A DNA stretch of 64,000 nucleotides from Actinophytocola xanthii (GTDB lineage Bacteria; Actinomycetota; Actinomycetes; Mycobacteriales; Pseudonocardiaceae). Made by a program: the position numbers and the translations under genes. Within the stretch, counting starts at the first letter, position 1. Each line of letters starts with the position of its first letter. Positions 7,745 through 16,279 of the stretch are shown here, in pieces. The stretch spans positions 41,993 through 105,992 of the forward strand of contig NZ_MSIE01000046.1 of NCBI RefSeq assembly GCF_001921205.1, in the 5' to 3' direction. The notes under the pieces are model-generated. The model was not told the DNA's origin. It did not search any database and saw nothing but the letters and a program-made list of their open reading frames with translations.

Positions 7745-10700
7745 GTGGTGGGCGCAGGTGCAGACTCCAGGCGGCGGTGCGGGATTCCGGTGTTGTTCGT
7801 GGCCTTCCTGGTGCTCCTCGGGTTGCTGCCGGCGATGTCGGCCGTCGCGGCGTCGGAGGACCACTCCGGTGACGGCTACGACGGCTCGAGCATGTGGATG
7901 CGGTACCCACGGGTCGACGATCGGAGACTGCTCCGTCAGTACCGGGAGGCGATCAGCACCGTCGTCGTGGAGAACGCCGGTCGAAACAAGGTGCATCGGC
8001 ACACGCCGAATCTGAGCATGGCGCCGGGATCGACCGAGCGGCTGGTGGAGACCACCCTGGAGGCCGCCCGGAACGAGCTGACCAGGGGTCTTGGCGGGCT
8101 ACTTGGCCGCGACGTCCCGGTGTGGCCCGGCCGGGGCGGTCGGGTTCCCGACGGTGCCGTGGTCGTGGGGACCCGGGACAGCTCGACGATCGTGCGACGG
8201 TACGTCTCCGCGCGTGAGTTGGCGTCGGTCGGCGCCGAGGGTTACCTGATCCGTTCGATCTCACGGGGCAGGCACGACGTCACCGTCATCGCCGCCAACA
8301 CCGACATCGGTGCCCTGTACGGGACATTCGCCTTCCTGCGGCACCTGCAGACACAGCGGCCCATCGCCAACCTGAACATCTCCGACTCTCCCAAGGTCGA
8401 GCACCGCCACCTGAACTACTGGGAGACCGAGCGCCTCTACGCCGGCAACAACGAGTCCGGAGAGGGCGGGCTGAACGGCGAGACCGGCGCGATCTTCAAC
8501 TTCGCCGCTACCGGCGCCAGCGCCCACCTGAACCTCCCGGTCATCCTCGACCGCTACATCGTGGCGGCGCGGGCGTTGGCGTCCGTGGGAATCACCGGCA
8601 TCACCATCAACAACGTCAACGCCAACCCCGTCTACCTCACGTCCGCCTACATCCAGCAGGAAGCCGCGCTCGCCGACGCCTTGCGCCCCTACGGCATCAC
8701 GTTGGCCGTGTCGGCCAACTACGCGGCGCCGCTGGACCAGCGGTTCGCGCCGGACACCCTGACGAGGGAGCAGTTGGACCCGACCAGCCCGGAGTTCCAG
8801 GGCTGGTGGAACCGGCGGGCCCGCGAGCTGCAGGCCGCCATACCGGACTTCATCGGTTTCACCGTGAAGGCCAACTCCGAAGGGCAACCGGGACCGCAGG
8901 ACCACGGCAAGGACCACGGGGACGGCGCCAACGGCCTCGCGGCGGCGGTGGCGCCCCTCGGGATGAAGATCTTCTGGCGAACCTTCGTCTACAACCCGGA
9001 TGTGGACACGGACCGGTTGAAGAGGGCGTACCTGGAGTTCACGCCGATCGACGACGAACCCCAGCCGGACGGATCGAGGGGCCGGTTCGCGGACAACGTC
9101 TTCCTCCAGACGAAGAACGGTCCCCTGGACTTCCAGGCGAGGGAGCCGATCCACCCGATGTTCGGCCGCATGGAGAACACCAACCAGGCGATCGAGCTGC
9201 AGGTCACTCAGGAGTACACCGGCCAGGGCACGATGCTCACCTACCTGGGACCCATGTGGGAGGAGGTGCTGACGACCGACACGTATGCCACCGACCAGCA
9301 GGGACGGCTGCTGGACAAGCGTCTGGTGGGCAACATCGTCGACGGTTCCGCACAGGGCCACCGGGACACGGCCGTCGTCGGTGTGGCCAACCTGGGCAAC
9401 GCCGACAACCTGACCGGACACCATTTCTCCCAGGCCAACCTGTTCGCCTTCGGCCGCCTGGCCTGGGACTGGACGCTGGACGCCGAGGACATCGCGACGG
9501 ACTGGGTCCGGATGACGTGGAGCAACCGCGACAACGTGGTCGAGACCATCGTCGCGATGATGATGGGCTCGTGGGAGGCCCTGGTGTCCTACCAGACTCC
9601 GCTGGGCATCGGGCACCAGTTCGAGTTCAGCAGCCCGGCCGACCACTACGGCCCCGGGCCCTCGGTGTGGTTCGGCAACGACGACTGGAGCCCGGTCTAC
9701 TACAACAAGGCGGACAGCGTCGGGCTGGGCTATGACCGCTCGCCCACCGGTAGCAACCTCACCGCGCAGTACTTCCCCACCCTGGCGGCGCGATACGGCG
9801 ACATCGACACCGTTCCCGAGAACCTGATGATGTGGTTCCACCATGTGCCGTGGGACCACCGGATGCGCAGCGGCCGGATCTTCTGGGACGAGTTGGTCTA
9901 CCGCTACCAGATGGGCGTGCAGTACGTGACCTGGATGCGGCACACGTGGGACTCCCTCGAACCGCACCTCGACGCCCGGCGCTTCGCCGAGGTCCGGGCG
10001 AAGCTCGCGAAGCACGAAGCCGACGCGGCCGACTGGCGGGACACCTGCGTGAACTACTGGCAGGAGTTCAGCGGCAGGCCCGTCCCGGTCGACGACGGTC
10101 CGCTGTCGATCACGATCGACGTGGGCGGGCGCACGATCGGCGGGTTCGACCTGTCCGCCGCGTCCTACACCGTTCCCGTGGCCGCGGACGCTTCACCACG
10201 CATCACGCGTGTGTCCACGGCCGACCCCGGCGCCCGGTACAAGATCATCTCGCAGCCGACGAGTGTGCCGGGGCGGGCCGTCGTCCGGGTCACCAAGAAC
10301 GACTTCTTCGGTCCGCTGGTGAAGGACTACGTCTTCACCATGGTGCGCGACACGACGCTCGAGAACCTGACGGTGAACGGCTCGGCCCTGGCGTCGTTCC
10401 GGCCGGACGTCCTCGCGTACAACGCGGTGCTGCCGGCCGATGCGGGTTCGGTCCCGACGGTGGCGGCGGTCGCGAGCGATCCCGCCGCCACGGTCGCCGT
10501 GGAGCAGGCGAGCACACCCACCGGACAGGCGACGGTGACCGTCACGAACGGTGCGGCGTCCACTGTGTACATCGTCCGGTTCGACACGGCGATCACCGGA
10601 AGCGACGAGTTCGCCTCGTCCGAGTTGGGAGCCCAGTGGCACTGGGTGCGCGAGGACGCCAGTAGGTGGCGTCTCGGGGACGGCGCGCTGACCGTCACGT

Positions 10701-11215
10701 CCCAGAGCGGCGACCTGCAGGGCAGCGTGAACACGGCACGGAACATCGCACTGCAGGACGTGAACGGGGACTGGACGGCGGAATCGCGGGTCGTCTTCTC
10801 CAGGCCGCTCGCCGCGGACAACGAGCAGGGTGGCGTGGTCGCCTACGCCGACGACGACAACTACGTGAAGCTCGCCTGGGAGATGGGTGACGCGACGGCG
10901 CCGGTCAACAAGCTCCGCGTGGTGCTGCTCCGCGAGGAGAACGGCGTGGCGACCGCGACGCAGGTCACCGGGGCGGGGGCACAGCGCCTCGTCGACGAGG
11001 GCGCCCTGTGGCTCAGGCTCACGAAGTCGGGGAACAGCTACAAGGCTTACTACTCGAGTGACGGAACCGTCTACAAGTACATGGGCACGACGACGCTGAC
11101 CGCCGAACCGACGGGCGCGGGGATGCTGGCGTTCAATCGAGGCGCAACCTCGACCGACCTCGACGTCGCCTTCGACTACTTCCGAATCGAAAGCCGAGGC
11201 GAGCACGTCGGATAG
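7745..11215 (+). CDS. Secreted GH67 alpha-glucuronidase with C-terminal beta-sandwich domains
   Basis: GGAGGAGGA (7732-7740) points to the GTG at 7745, giving 1156 residues; an upstream ATG at 7724 precedes the Shine-Dalgarno. A signal peptide (VLFVAFLVLLGLLPAMSAVAA) is followed by the three GH67 parts: the N-terminal domain, the catalytic barrel beginning EHRHLNYWETERLYAGNN, and the C-terminal helical part. Acidic catalytic candidates lie in KANSEGQPGPQ (acid) and in TKNGPLDFQAREPIHPMFG (Asp and Glu). GH67 enzymes remove 4-O-methyl-glucuronic acid from xylo-oligosaccharides and are usually about 700 residues and often cytoplasmic. Here ~350 extra residues follow: a cadherin-like sandwich (TLENLTVNGSALASFRPDVLAYNAVLP) and a DUF1349/concanavalin-like domain (WHWVREDASRWRLGDGALTV). 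Confidence 0.9.
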   Translation: MVGAGADSRRRCGIPVLFVAFLVLLGLLPAMSAVAASEDHSGDGYDGSSMWMRYPRVDDRRLLRQYREAISTVVVENAGRNKVHRHTPNLSMAPGSTERLVETTLEAARNELTRGLGGLLGRDVPVWPGRGGRVPDGAVVVGTRDSSTIVRRYVSARELASVGAEGYLIRSISRGRHDVTVIAANTDIGALYGTFAFLRHLQTQRPIANLNISDSPKVEHRHLNYWETERLYAGNNESGEGGLNGETGAIFNFAATGASAHLNLPVILDRYIVAARALASVGITGITINNVNANPVYLTSAYIQQEAALADALRPYGITLAVSANYAAPLDQRFAPDTLTREQLDPTSPEFQGWWNRRARELQAAIPDFIGFTVKANSEGQPGPQDHGKDHGDGANGLAAAVAPLGMKIFWRTFVYNPDVDTDRLKRAYLEFTPIDDEPQPDGSRGRFADNVFLQTKNGPLDFQAREPIHPMFGRMENTNQAIELQVTQEYTGQGTMLTYLGPMWEEVLTTDTYATDQQGRLLDKRLVGNIVDGSAQGHRDTAVVGVANLGNADNLTGHHFSQANLFAFGRLAWDWTLDAEDIATDWVRMTWSNRDNVVETIVAMMMGSWEALVSYQTPLGIGHQFEFSSPADHYGPGPSVWFGNDDWSPVYYNKADSVGLGYDRSPTGSNLTAQYFPTLAARYGDIDTVPENLMMWFHHVPWDHRMRSGRIFWDELVYRYQMGVQYVTWMRHTWDSLEPHLDARRFAEVRAKLAKHEADAADWRDTCVNYWQEFSGRPVPVDDGPLSITIDVGGRTIGGFDLSAASYTVPVAADASPRITRVSTADPGARYKIISQPTSVPGRAVVRVTKNDFFGPLVKDYVFTMVRDTTLENLTVNGSALASFRPDVLAYNAVLPADAGSVPTVAAVASDPAATVAVEQASTPTGQATVTVTNGAASTVYIVRFDTAITGSDEFASSELGAQWHWVREDASRWRLGDGALTVTSQSGDLQGSVNTARNIALQDVNGDWTAESRVVFSRPLAADNEQGGVVAYADDDNYVKLAWEMGDATAPVNKLRVVLLREENGVATATQVTGAGAQRLVDEGALWLRLTKSGNSYKAYYSSDGTVYKYMGTTTLTAEPTGAGMLAFNRGATSTDLDVAFDYFRIESRGEHVG

Positions 11216-11619
11216 CTCCGCAAGGGTCCGAGAAACTGTTGGTACTGAAGTGCATTCCGCCGCTGGACGAGGTGATCTCGTAGCCAAATACACATGGCTC
11301 AGCGTGACGTCGCCGAACCATTCACGGACACGAATCCGGCTCATGACCGCCAAGACGTCGATCTTCCCGGAGTTGGTGTTTGAGTGCCGGGCGAAAAATT
11401 GCCGCTGGCCTGGCGTCCTCCACCGCCGCAGCTCCGGTCAGCGGCGACGGTAGCCTGCTCGCTGACGCGACCGGCACCGCCGTCCGAAGGCGGCGCATCG
11501 GGTGCCAGTTCCCGTCTAACTGCACGCAACATCAAACTGCTGTCGCGGCGCGTGACGGGGGGTTCCAGATGGGAGGCAACCAACCCAGCTACGCCGCACC
11601 CAAACCCCGACGCCGGCGC
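11216..11619. other. 404-bp stretch without a recognisable gene
   Basis: No frame here shows coherent protein features. It separates the GH67 gene from the IS256 fragment and has lower GC than its surroundings. It probably represents decayed sequence left by transposition. Confidence 0.4.
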
Positions 11620-11787
11620 AACGCCTGGGAAGAGTTCACCCCGTTCCTCGACTACGACATCGAGATCCCGCAAATGATCTGCTCTACCAACGCGATCGAA
11701 TCCCTGAACGCCCGCTACCGACGGGCGATCCGCGCACGGGGACACTTCCCGCCGGAGCGAGCAGCGATGAGTGTCTGTGTCTTGTGA
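11620..11787 (+). pseudogene. IS256-family transposase fragment
   Basis: About 50 residues match the C-terminal core of IS256-type mutator transposases. The hallmark is ICSTNAIESLNARYRRAIR followed by ARGHFPPERAAM, preceded by WEEFTPFLDY. The frame stops shortly after, and no DDE residues or other parts are present upstream. No terminal inverted repeats could be paired around it. It is a short relic. Confidence 0.75.
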
Positions 11788-12137
11788 CCCGCAGCCTGGG
11801 CCCCCGGCACAGGTCGCACCCGCTAGACGATGCGCTGGAAGGCCGTACTCAACGCCTTCCGCCCCCAGTCGCGCCTTCCCTGGAGATCGGCCGGGAACTG
11901 GCGGGCTACCACGTCTCACCCGCGCGCGCCCTGAACGAGTTCGAGGCCCTGTACCGAAACGTGGCCGAGATCGCCACCCGTTTCACGGCTCTGTACGACG
12001 AGTTCGTGGGACCAGCCCTTGAGCGGCCCGAAGAGGACGGCGCGGTCACCCTGAGTCGCTTCAGCGCCCTCGGCGCCCAGGCGGTCTACGAACTCACTCG
12101 CCACTCCTTCCGCGAGACGAACGCCCGCCGCGAATGA
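11784..12137 (+). CDS. Hypothetical protein, probably a truncated remnant
   Basis: I do not recognise this protein. The last ~85 residues (GRELAGYHVSPARALNEFEA... then ALYDEFVGPALE...) look like a real amphipathic helical protein. The first ~30 residues are Arg/Pro-rich and resemble out-of-frame sequence. It directly abuts the transposase fragment, so it may be the 3' end of a gene cut by the insertion. There is no clear ribosome-binding site. Confidence 0.3.
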   Translation: MTRSLGPRHRSHPLDDALEGRTQRLPPPVAPSLEIGRELAGYHVSPARALNEFEALYRNVAEIATRFTALYDEFVGPALERPEEDGAVTLSRFSALGAQAVYELTRHSFRETNARRE

Positions 12138-12316
12138 GATTGCACCAGCTTCGAAGAAATGGACGACTGTCTTGTGATCTAGCGGATCGACTTGCTATAC
12201 CTGTGGAGCCGTCGCCAGGCCACCGGATCCATCGATACCGGTGAGGCAGCGGCGAGTGTGACCTGGGGAGGCCATTGAACCGCCATTATCACGCTTTTCT
12301 CGACCGCGCCTGCTTT

Positions 12317-12354
12317 CTTTCGGTCGAATGTTTCGTTCGACCACTAACCGAAAG
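12317..12354 (+). promoter_or_regulatory. Leader hairpin that pairs with the ribosome-binding site
   Basis: CTTTCGGT (12317-12324) is complementary to ACCGAAAG (12347-12354), which contains most of the Shine-Dalgarno of the next gene. Inside, GGTCGAA (12322-12328) pairs with TTCGACC (12336-12342). The two stems can stack or compete, so the leader RNA could limit translation. No known riboswitch class is recognised. Confidence 0.45.
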
Positions 12355-12366
12355 GAAAACAATCCG

Positions 12367-12963
12367 ATGCGGAGAACCTTGACAGTACTGCTCGTCGTTC
12401 TCGCGACTTTCGTCGCGACGACCGGAAACTCGAGCGCCCACCCGTCCAACGGTGGCGTTACCGGCTCGTCGTTCGTCGACGGCGCGGGCGCACTGACCGA
12501 CGACTTCGGCGATCATCGCGGCGAGTTAGGCAACTCGCTGTGCAACGGTTGCGCCGACTCGTTCAACACCGACCTCGTGGTGCTGTGGCAGGCAATCCTC
12601 GTGTCCGAGGGATTTCTCGGCTACAACGACCTCGACGGGCAGTTCGGCCCGAGAACGGCCGCGGCCACGAGATCGTGGCAGGGCCTTTACATCGGCGGCA
12701 GCGGTGTCGACGGCGAGGTGGGCAACCAGACCTGGTCCAGGGCGGACGACTTCCTCGTGTGGGGCAGTCCCGTTAACTATCTCGACAACTTCGTCGTATA
12801 TCTGGGAAACAACGGTGGACATGTGGGTTTCTATCGCGGCAACGAGAACCTCTACCACGATTCTGGGGCCTACGAGTTAGTTTTCGTCCAGGCGCCGAAC
12901 GCCGGCACTACCTGGGTCGCCTCCGGTAGCCGCATTCAGTTCTATTCGCTGACTGTAACCTGA
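12367..12963 (+). CDS. Secreted protein with peptidoglycan-binding-like domain
   Basis: 198 residues from the ATG at 12367, with GAAAGGA about 10 nt upstream. Signal peptide: MRRTLTVLLVVLATFVATTG then a cleavage region SSAHP. The middle part resembles a PGBD/PG_binding_1 fold: VVLWQAILVSEGFLGYNDLDGQFGP followed by RTAAATRSWQGLYIGGSGVDGEVG. The Tyr/Asn-rich C-terminal part (YLGNNGGHVGFYRGNENLYH) is not recognised. It is likely a small extracellular cell-wall-associated protein. It sits alone between insertion-sequence fragments and is followed by a terminator. Confidence 0.75.
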   Translation: MRRTLTVLLVVLATFVATTGNSSAHPSNGGVTGSSFVDGAGALTDDFGDHRGELGNSLCNGCADSFNTDLVVLWQAILVSEGFLGYNDLDGQFGPRTAAATRSWQGLYIGGSGVDGEVGNQTWSRADDFLVWGSPVNYLDNFVVYLGNNGGHVGFYRGNENLYHDSGAYELVFVQAPNAGTTWVASGSRIQFYSLTVT

Positions 12964-12980
12964 CTTGCTCCAATTCGACT

Positions 12981-13034
12981 GGCCGTCTTCCCGTTCCCAG
13001 GAATTCCGCTCCTTTCAAGTACGGGAAGACGGCC
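12981..13034 (+). terminator. Long stem-loop after the peptidoglycan-binding protein gene
   Basis: GGCCGTCTTCCCGT (12981-12994) pairs perfectly over 14 bp with ACGGGAAGACGGCC (13021-13034) across a 26-nt loop, 17 nt after the stop codon. No T-run follows, as is common in actinomycetes. Confidence 0.6.
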
Positions 13035-13119
13035 TGGTCGGATGACAGCCGTCGCTGAGGTCCTCGCATAGCCGGGTCGCGAACGGCGCCGGATCCTCGG
13101 CAAAACCCACGAGATCGTC

Positions 13120-13317
13120 GTGATCGAGGAGTTGGTGCCTGAGGGCCTGTGGGAGCGGGTGGAGCCGCTGCTGCCTGCGCGCCCGCCGCGTCGGAGTAGG
13201 TATCCGGGGCGGTTGCCGGTGGATGACCGGGCGGCGTTGGCGGGGATCGTGTTCGTACTCAAGACCGGGATCTCATGGCGGGAGCTTCCGCGCGAGGTGT
13301 TTGGATGCTCTGGGGGA
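13120..13317 (+). pseudogene. N-terminal fragment of an IS5-family transposase
   Basis: About 65 residues (IEELVPEGLWERVEPLLP, then YPGRLPVDDRAALAGIVFVLKTGISWRELPREVFGCSG) match the start of IS5-type transposases with the DUF4096-like N-terminal domain. Similarity ends at 13317, where the sequence runs into a GGGGG-ATCAAA-CCCCC hairpin and then the end of the TetR gene. The DDE catalytic domain is missing. Confidence 0.8.
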
Positions 13318-13378
13318 TCAAACCCCCTGCGATCCCGTGCGTCGACGAGCCTCTTGTGGTCACACCTCAGCGGCCCCC

Positions 13379-14227
13379 CTACCCGTCCTGGCGCCTCCGG
13401 TAGGCGCGTTGCTGGCAGGCACGCGAGCAGTAGACACGGGGTCGGCCGGAGGGCGGTTGCTCCACCGACTTGCCGCACATCGGGCATGTTTCATCACGAG
13501 TTTCATCACGCTGGTGCGCGATGAGCATGTCGATGCCGTCCAACACGCGGGCCAGCCCGAACTCGAACGAGTCCTCCGGGGCGTCGTAGCCACCCGCCTC
13601 CCACAGGGCGGTGAGCGTGGGATAGCGGTCGAGGCGCTGGTAGAGCTCGTCCCGAGCACCCCACCAGTCCCGTTCACTCACCCCGCTGCGCCGTTCCTGC
13701 CGCGCGGTCTCCACCAGCGTCTGGGCCTCGGCGTGGACGAAGCGGGCGACGAGGTTCACCGCGGCGATCATCTGCGCCGCGGGGAGGCCGGTGTCCGCGA
13801 CCGCGCTCAGCATGTCCTCGTAGGCGGCGACGCCGTTCGGGCCGGGCAGGTGACGACTGCCCCGCACCTCCGCCACCCACGGGTGGCGTCGTCGCAGGTC
13901 CCAGGCGCGTCGCGCGCACGCCTCCAGTCGGGCCCGCCAGTCACCCCGGGCGGCACGCGGAGGCGGGGCCTGTCCCTGCGCGGCGTCGAGCATGAGGGCG
14001 ACGAGCTGGTCGCGTCCCGGTACGTGGCGGTAGAGCGACATGGTGGTGAAGCCGAGCCGATCGGCGATCTTGCGCATCGACAGGCCGTCGAGCCCTTCCT
14101 CGTCGGCCAGGTCGATCGCGGCACGCACGATCCTGCCCGTGCTCAGTCCCGTCCGCGGCTCCTGCTCCTCCTCGCGCCACAGCAGCTCCACGTCGTGATC
14201 AGGGTCCTCGGCGCCGCCTCCGCCCAT
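13379..14227 (-). CDS. TetR/AcrR-family regulator with C-terminal zinc-finger-like tail
   Basis: 282 residues; the ATG at 14227 follows GAGGAGGGG. The TetR helix-turn-helix starts at TGRIVRAAIDLADEEGLDGL, with recognition helix GFTTMSLYRHVPGRDQL, and a TetR_C-type ligand domain. The final ~35 residues add a CPMC...YCSRAC segment (two CxxC/CxxxC pairs) followed by a basic tail QQRAYRRR. This tail occurs in some actinobacterial TetR proteins and probably binds zinc. The gene is divergent from the beta-helix enzyme at 14292, its likely target. Confidence 0.88.
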   Translation of the reverse strand: MGGGGAEDPDHDVELLWREEEQEPRTGLSTGRIVRAAIDLADEEGLDGLSMRKIADRLGFTTMSLYRHVPGRDQLVALMLDAAQGQAPPPRAARGDWRARLEACARRAWDLRRRHPWVAEVRGSRHLPGPNGVAAYEDMLSAVADTGLPAAQMIAAVNLVARFVHAEAQTLVETARQERRSGVSERDWWGARDELYQRLDRYPTLTALWEAGGYDAPEDSFEFGLARVLDGIDMLIAHQRDETRDETCPMCGKSVEQPPSGRPRVYCSRACQQRAYRRRQDG

Positions 14228-14247
14228 TGCCCCTCCTCTCGTCTATG

Positions 14248-14276
14248 GTGTTATATCTTGTGTACATCGTAAACAC
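14248..14276. promoter_or_regulatory. Candidate TetR operator between divergent genes
   Basis: GTGTT (14248-14252) and AACAC (14272-14276) form the ends of a 29-bp imperfect palindrome in the 64-bp gap between the TetR and beta-helix genes. The centre is unusually AT-rich (TTATATCTTGTGTACATCG). Confidence 0.4.
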
Positions 14277-14291
14277 GGAGAAAGGTGACGC

Positions 14292-15992
14292 ATGTCGGAG
14301 TTCTACGTCGATCCGCACGGTGACGACTCCTGGCCGGGCACCGAGCACCAGCCGTTCGCCACGCTCGGCCGAGCCGTGCGCGCGGCTCGGGAGACCACCG
14401 GGGCGGTCGTCGTCCGGCTCAGGGCAGGCCGGCACGTCCTGACCGAACCGCTCGAGATCACCAGAGGGAACCTGCTGTTCCAGCCCTACGGCCACGGCAC
14501 AGCCGACCAGGGGAAGGCCGTGATCAGCGGCGGCAGACGAGTCACTGACTGGCGGGTGCGGAACGGCGTGTGGCTGGCCGACGTGGGCGACCTCGACACT
14601 CGCCAGCTCTACGTCGACGGCCGCCGGGCCGAGCGTGCGGGAACAGGCACGCTGCCCGGCGTCGTGACCTGCACCGACATCGGTTACGTCACGGACATCA
14701 CGCTCGGCTGGCAGAGCCCGGCCGACGTCGAGCTCGTCTACCGGGGCGTCTACCCGTGGACCGAGGCGCGCTGCCCGGTGGCCAGCGTTGCCACCACCGA
14801 CGGCACCACGACCATCACCATGGCGCAGCCCGCGTTCTCCCGTGCCCACGACCTGTACAACTTCGCCTGGGAAGGACAGACCTCCCATGGCCCAGGCCTG
14901 CCAACCCGGGTGGAGAACGACCCGACCTTCCTCACCGAACCCGGCACCTTCGTGCTGGACCGCTCCCGCCCCGGCCACCACGTCCTGCACTACCTGCCGC
15001 GTCCCGGCGAGGAACCCGGCCAGACCGAGGTGGTCGCACCCGTGCTCGAGGTGCTGCTGCACGTCACCGGCGTCACCGACGTCGTGTTCCTCGGGCTGGT
15101 CTTCGCCGAGGCGACCTGGCTGCGCCCCAGCACCGAGGGGTTCCTGCACTACCACGGCGGCGGCTTCTACGAAGGCGGCCCGGTCGACAAGGTCACCGTC
15201 GTGGAGGGACAGGCGTGGGTGACTGTCCCCCGGGAGTCGGCGGTGATCCCCGCCTGCGTCCGCGTCACCGACAGCACGTCGGTACGCGTCGAGGACTGCC
15301 GGTTCACCCGCCTGGGCGCCACCGGTCTCGGACTCACCGGCGGCGCGGACCTCACCGTGCGCGGCTGCGACTTCGACGACCTCGCGGCCTCCGGGGTCAC
15401 GGTCACCGGCGGCCGGAACGTACTGATCGAGGACAACCGCGTCCACCGGACCGGTCTGGACTACTCCGGCTCCCCCGGCATCGCGGTCGGGGACACGCAC
15501 GACTGCACCGTGACCCACAACCAGGTCACGGACGTGCCGCACTGCGGTATCGTAGCCGGCCCCGCGCACGGCACCCGCGTCCTGCACAACCTCGTCACGG
15601 ACTCCATGGGAATCCTCGCCGACGGAGGCGGCGTCTACCTGTCCGGTCCACAGGGTGACGGGCCCGACAGCGGCGCGCTCGTGGCCGGCAACGTCATCGC
15701 GGACACCCGCACGCCGTACAACTTCGGCCTCTACACCGACTACGGCGCCTCCTGGGTGACGGTGGAGGGCAACGTGGTCATGCGCGCCGACAACACCGCC
15801 GTCCTCCAGGTGACGCCGCCGCTGGAGAACGTCGTTTACCGGGGCAACTTCTGGGACGCCGACCCGCAGGGCAGCGAAGCCATACCGGAGGGCGTCACCT
15901 ACGAGGACAACACCACGATCACCGTCCCGAACGACCTGGACGCCGCCACCCGAACTATCCAGCACCAGGCTGGCCTACTCCGCCCACGCTGA
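14292..15992 (+). CDS. Right-handed parallel beta-helix glycosidase, GH141-like, without signal peptide
   Basis: 566 residues from the ATG at 14292 with AAAGG upstream. The start FYVDPHGDDSWPGTEHQPFATLGRAV is DUF1565-like. VISGGRRVTDW and RQLYVDGRRAERAG are typical of GH141 and related beta-helix glycosidases. Parallel beta-helix repeats fill residues ~300-520 (VRVTDSTSVRVEDCRF, NVLIEDNRVHRTG). The conserved DGGGVYLSG region probably forms part of the active groove. GH141 members include alpha-L-fucosidase and xylanase activities. No signal peptide is present, unlike the paralogue at 26160, so it would act inside the cell on imported oligosaccharides. Assignment to GH141 rests on recalled motifs. 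Confidence 0.7.
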   Translation: MSEFYVDPHGDDSWPGTEHQPFATLGRAVRAARETTGAVVVRLRAGRHVLTEPLEITRGNLLFQPYGHGTADQGKAVISGGRRVTDWRVRNGVWLADVGDLDTRQLYVDGRRAERAGTGTLPGVVTCTDIGYVTDITLGWQSPADVELVYRGVYPWTEARCPVASVATTDGTTTITMAQPAFSRAHDLYNFAWEGQTSHGPGLPTRVENDPTFLTEPGTFVLDRSRPGHHVLHYLPRPGEEPGQTEVVAPVLEVLLHVTGVTDVVFLGLVFAEATWLRPSTEGFLHYHGGGFYEGGPVDKVTVVEGQAWVTVPRESAVIPACVRVTDSTSVRVEDCRFTRLGATGLGLTGGADLTVRGCDFDDLAASGVTVTGGRNVLIEDNRVHRTGLDYSGSPGIAVGDTHDCTVTHNQVTDVPHCGIVAGPAHGTRVLHNLVTDSMGILADGGGVYLSGPQGDGPDSGALVAGNVIADTRTPYNFGLYTDYGASWVTVEGNVVMRADNTAVLQVTPPLENVVYRGNFWDADPQGSEAIPEGVTYEDNTTITVPNDLDAATRTIQHQAGLLRPR

Positions 15993-16092
15993 CCCGCACC
16001 GCCTCGACGCCGGCGAGGTGCAAGTCGCACCGAAGGATCGGACGCTGAAGGTAAGCCGACGCGGATAAGTCCGACCCATCCAGCTCTTGCTC

Positions 16093-16137
16093 TTGACTTG
16101 TCGACCCAGAATCGGGCTATCGTAAGTTGCTGGCAAC
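16093..16137 (+). promoter_or_regulatory. Possible promoter elements for the SGNH-to-enolase operon
   Basis: TTGACT (16093-16098) resembles a -35 box and TATCGT (16119-16124) a -10 box, but the 20-bp spacing is long. A short palindrome GTTGC-TG-GCAAC follows at 16126-16137 and may be a second regulator site. Confidence 0.35.
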
Positions 16138-16231
16138 GCTTCCGACGCTTGATGTGCAGTACACATCCCGGAGGATTGCCTGTCGCGGCCCGCCAAACCC
16201 CCACGACGTCGTGGAGTTCCGGCTCATCGGA

Positions 16232-16247
16232 CTGGGAGCGCTCCCAG
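16232..16247. promoter_or_regulatory. CebR-type operator
   Basis: CTGGGAGCGCTCCCAG is a perfect 16-bp palindrome. Its inner 14 bp (16233-16246) are identical to the published CebR consensus TGGGAGCGCTCCCA, known from Streptomyces, where the LacI-family repressor CebR is released by cello-oligosaccharides. It lies 33 bp before the ATG at 16280, so it could control the ten-gene operon that follows. Confidence 0.85.
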
Positions 16248-16279
16248 ACAGGCGAGCAGGGCTTTCGAGGAGTAGAACA

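Noticed and set aside
8261..10015. A 584-codon open frame opposite the GH67 gene
   Set aside because: Low-complexity composition, no start signal, and fully antisense to a well-defined enzyme.
13312..13327. Hairpin GGGGG-ATCAAA-CCCCC as a TetR-gene terminator
   Set aside because: The stem is only 5 bp, lies 50 bp past the stop and sits at the edge of the IS5 fragment, so its role cannot be supported.
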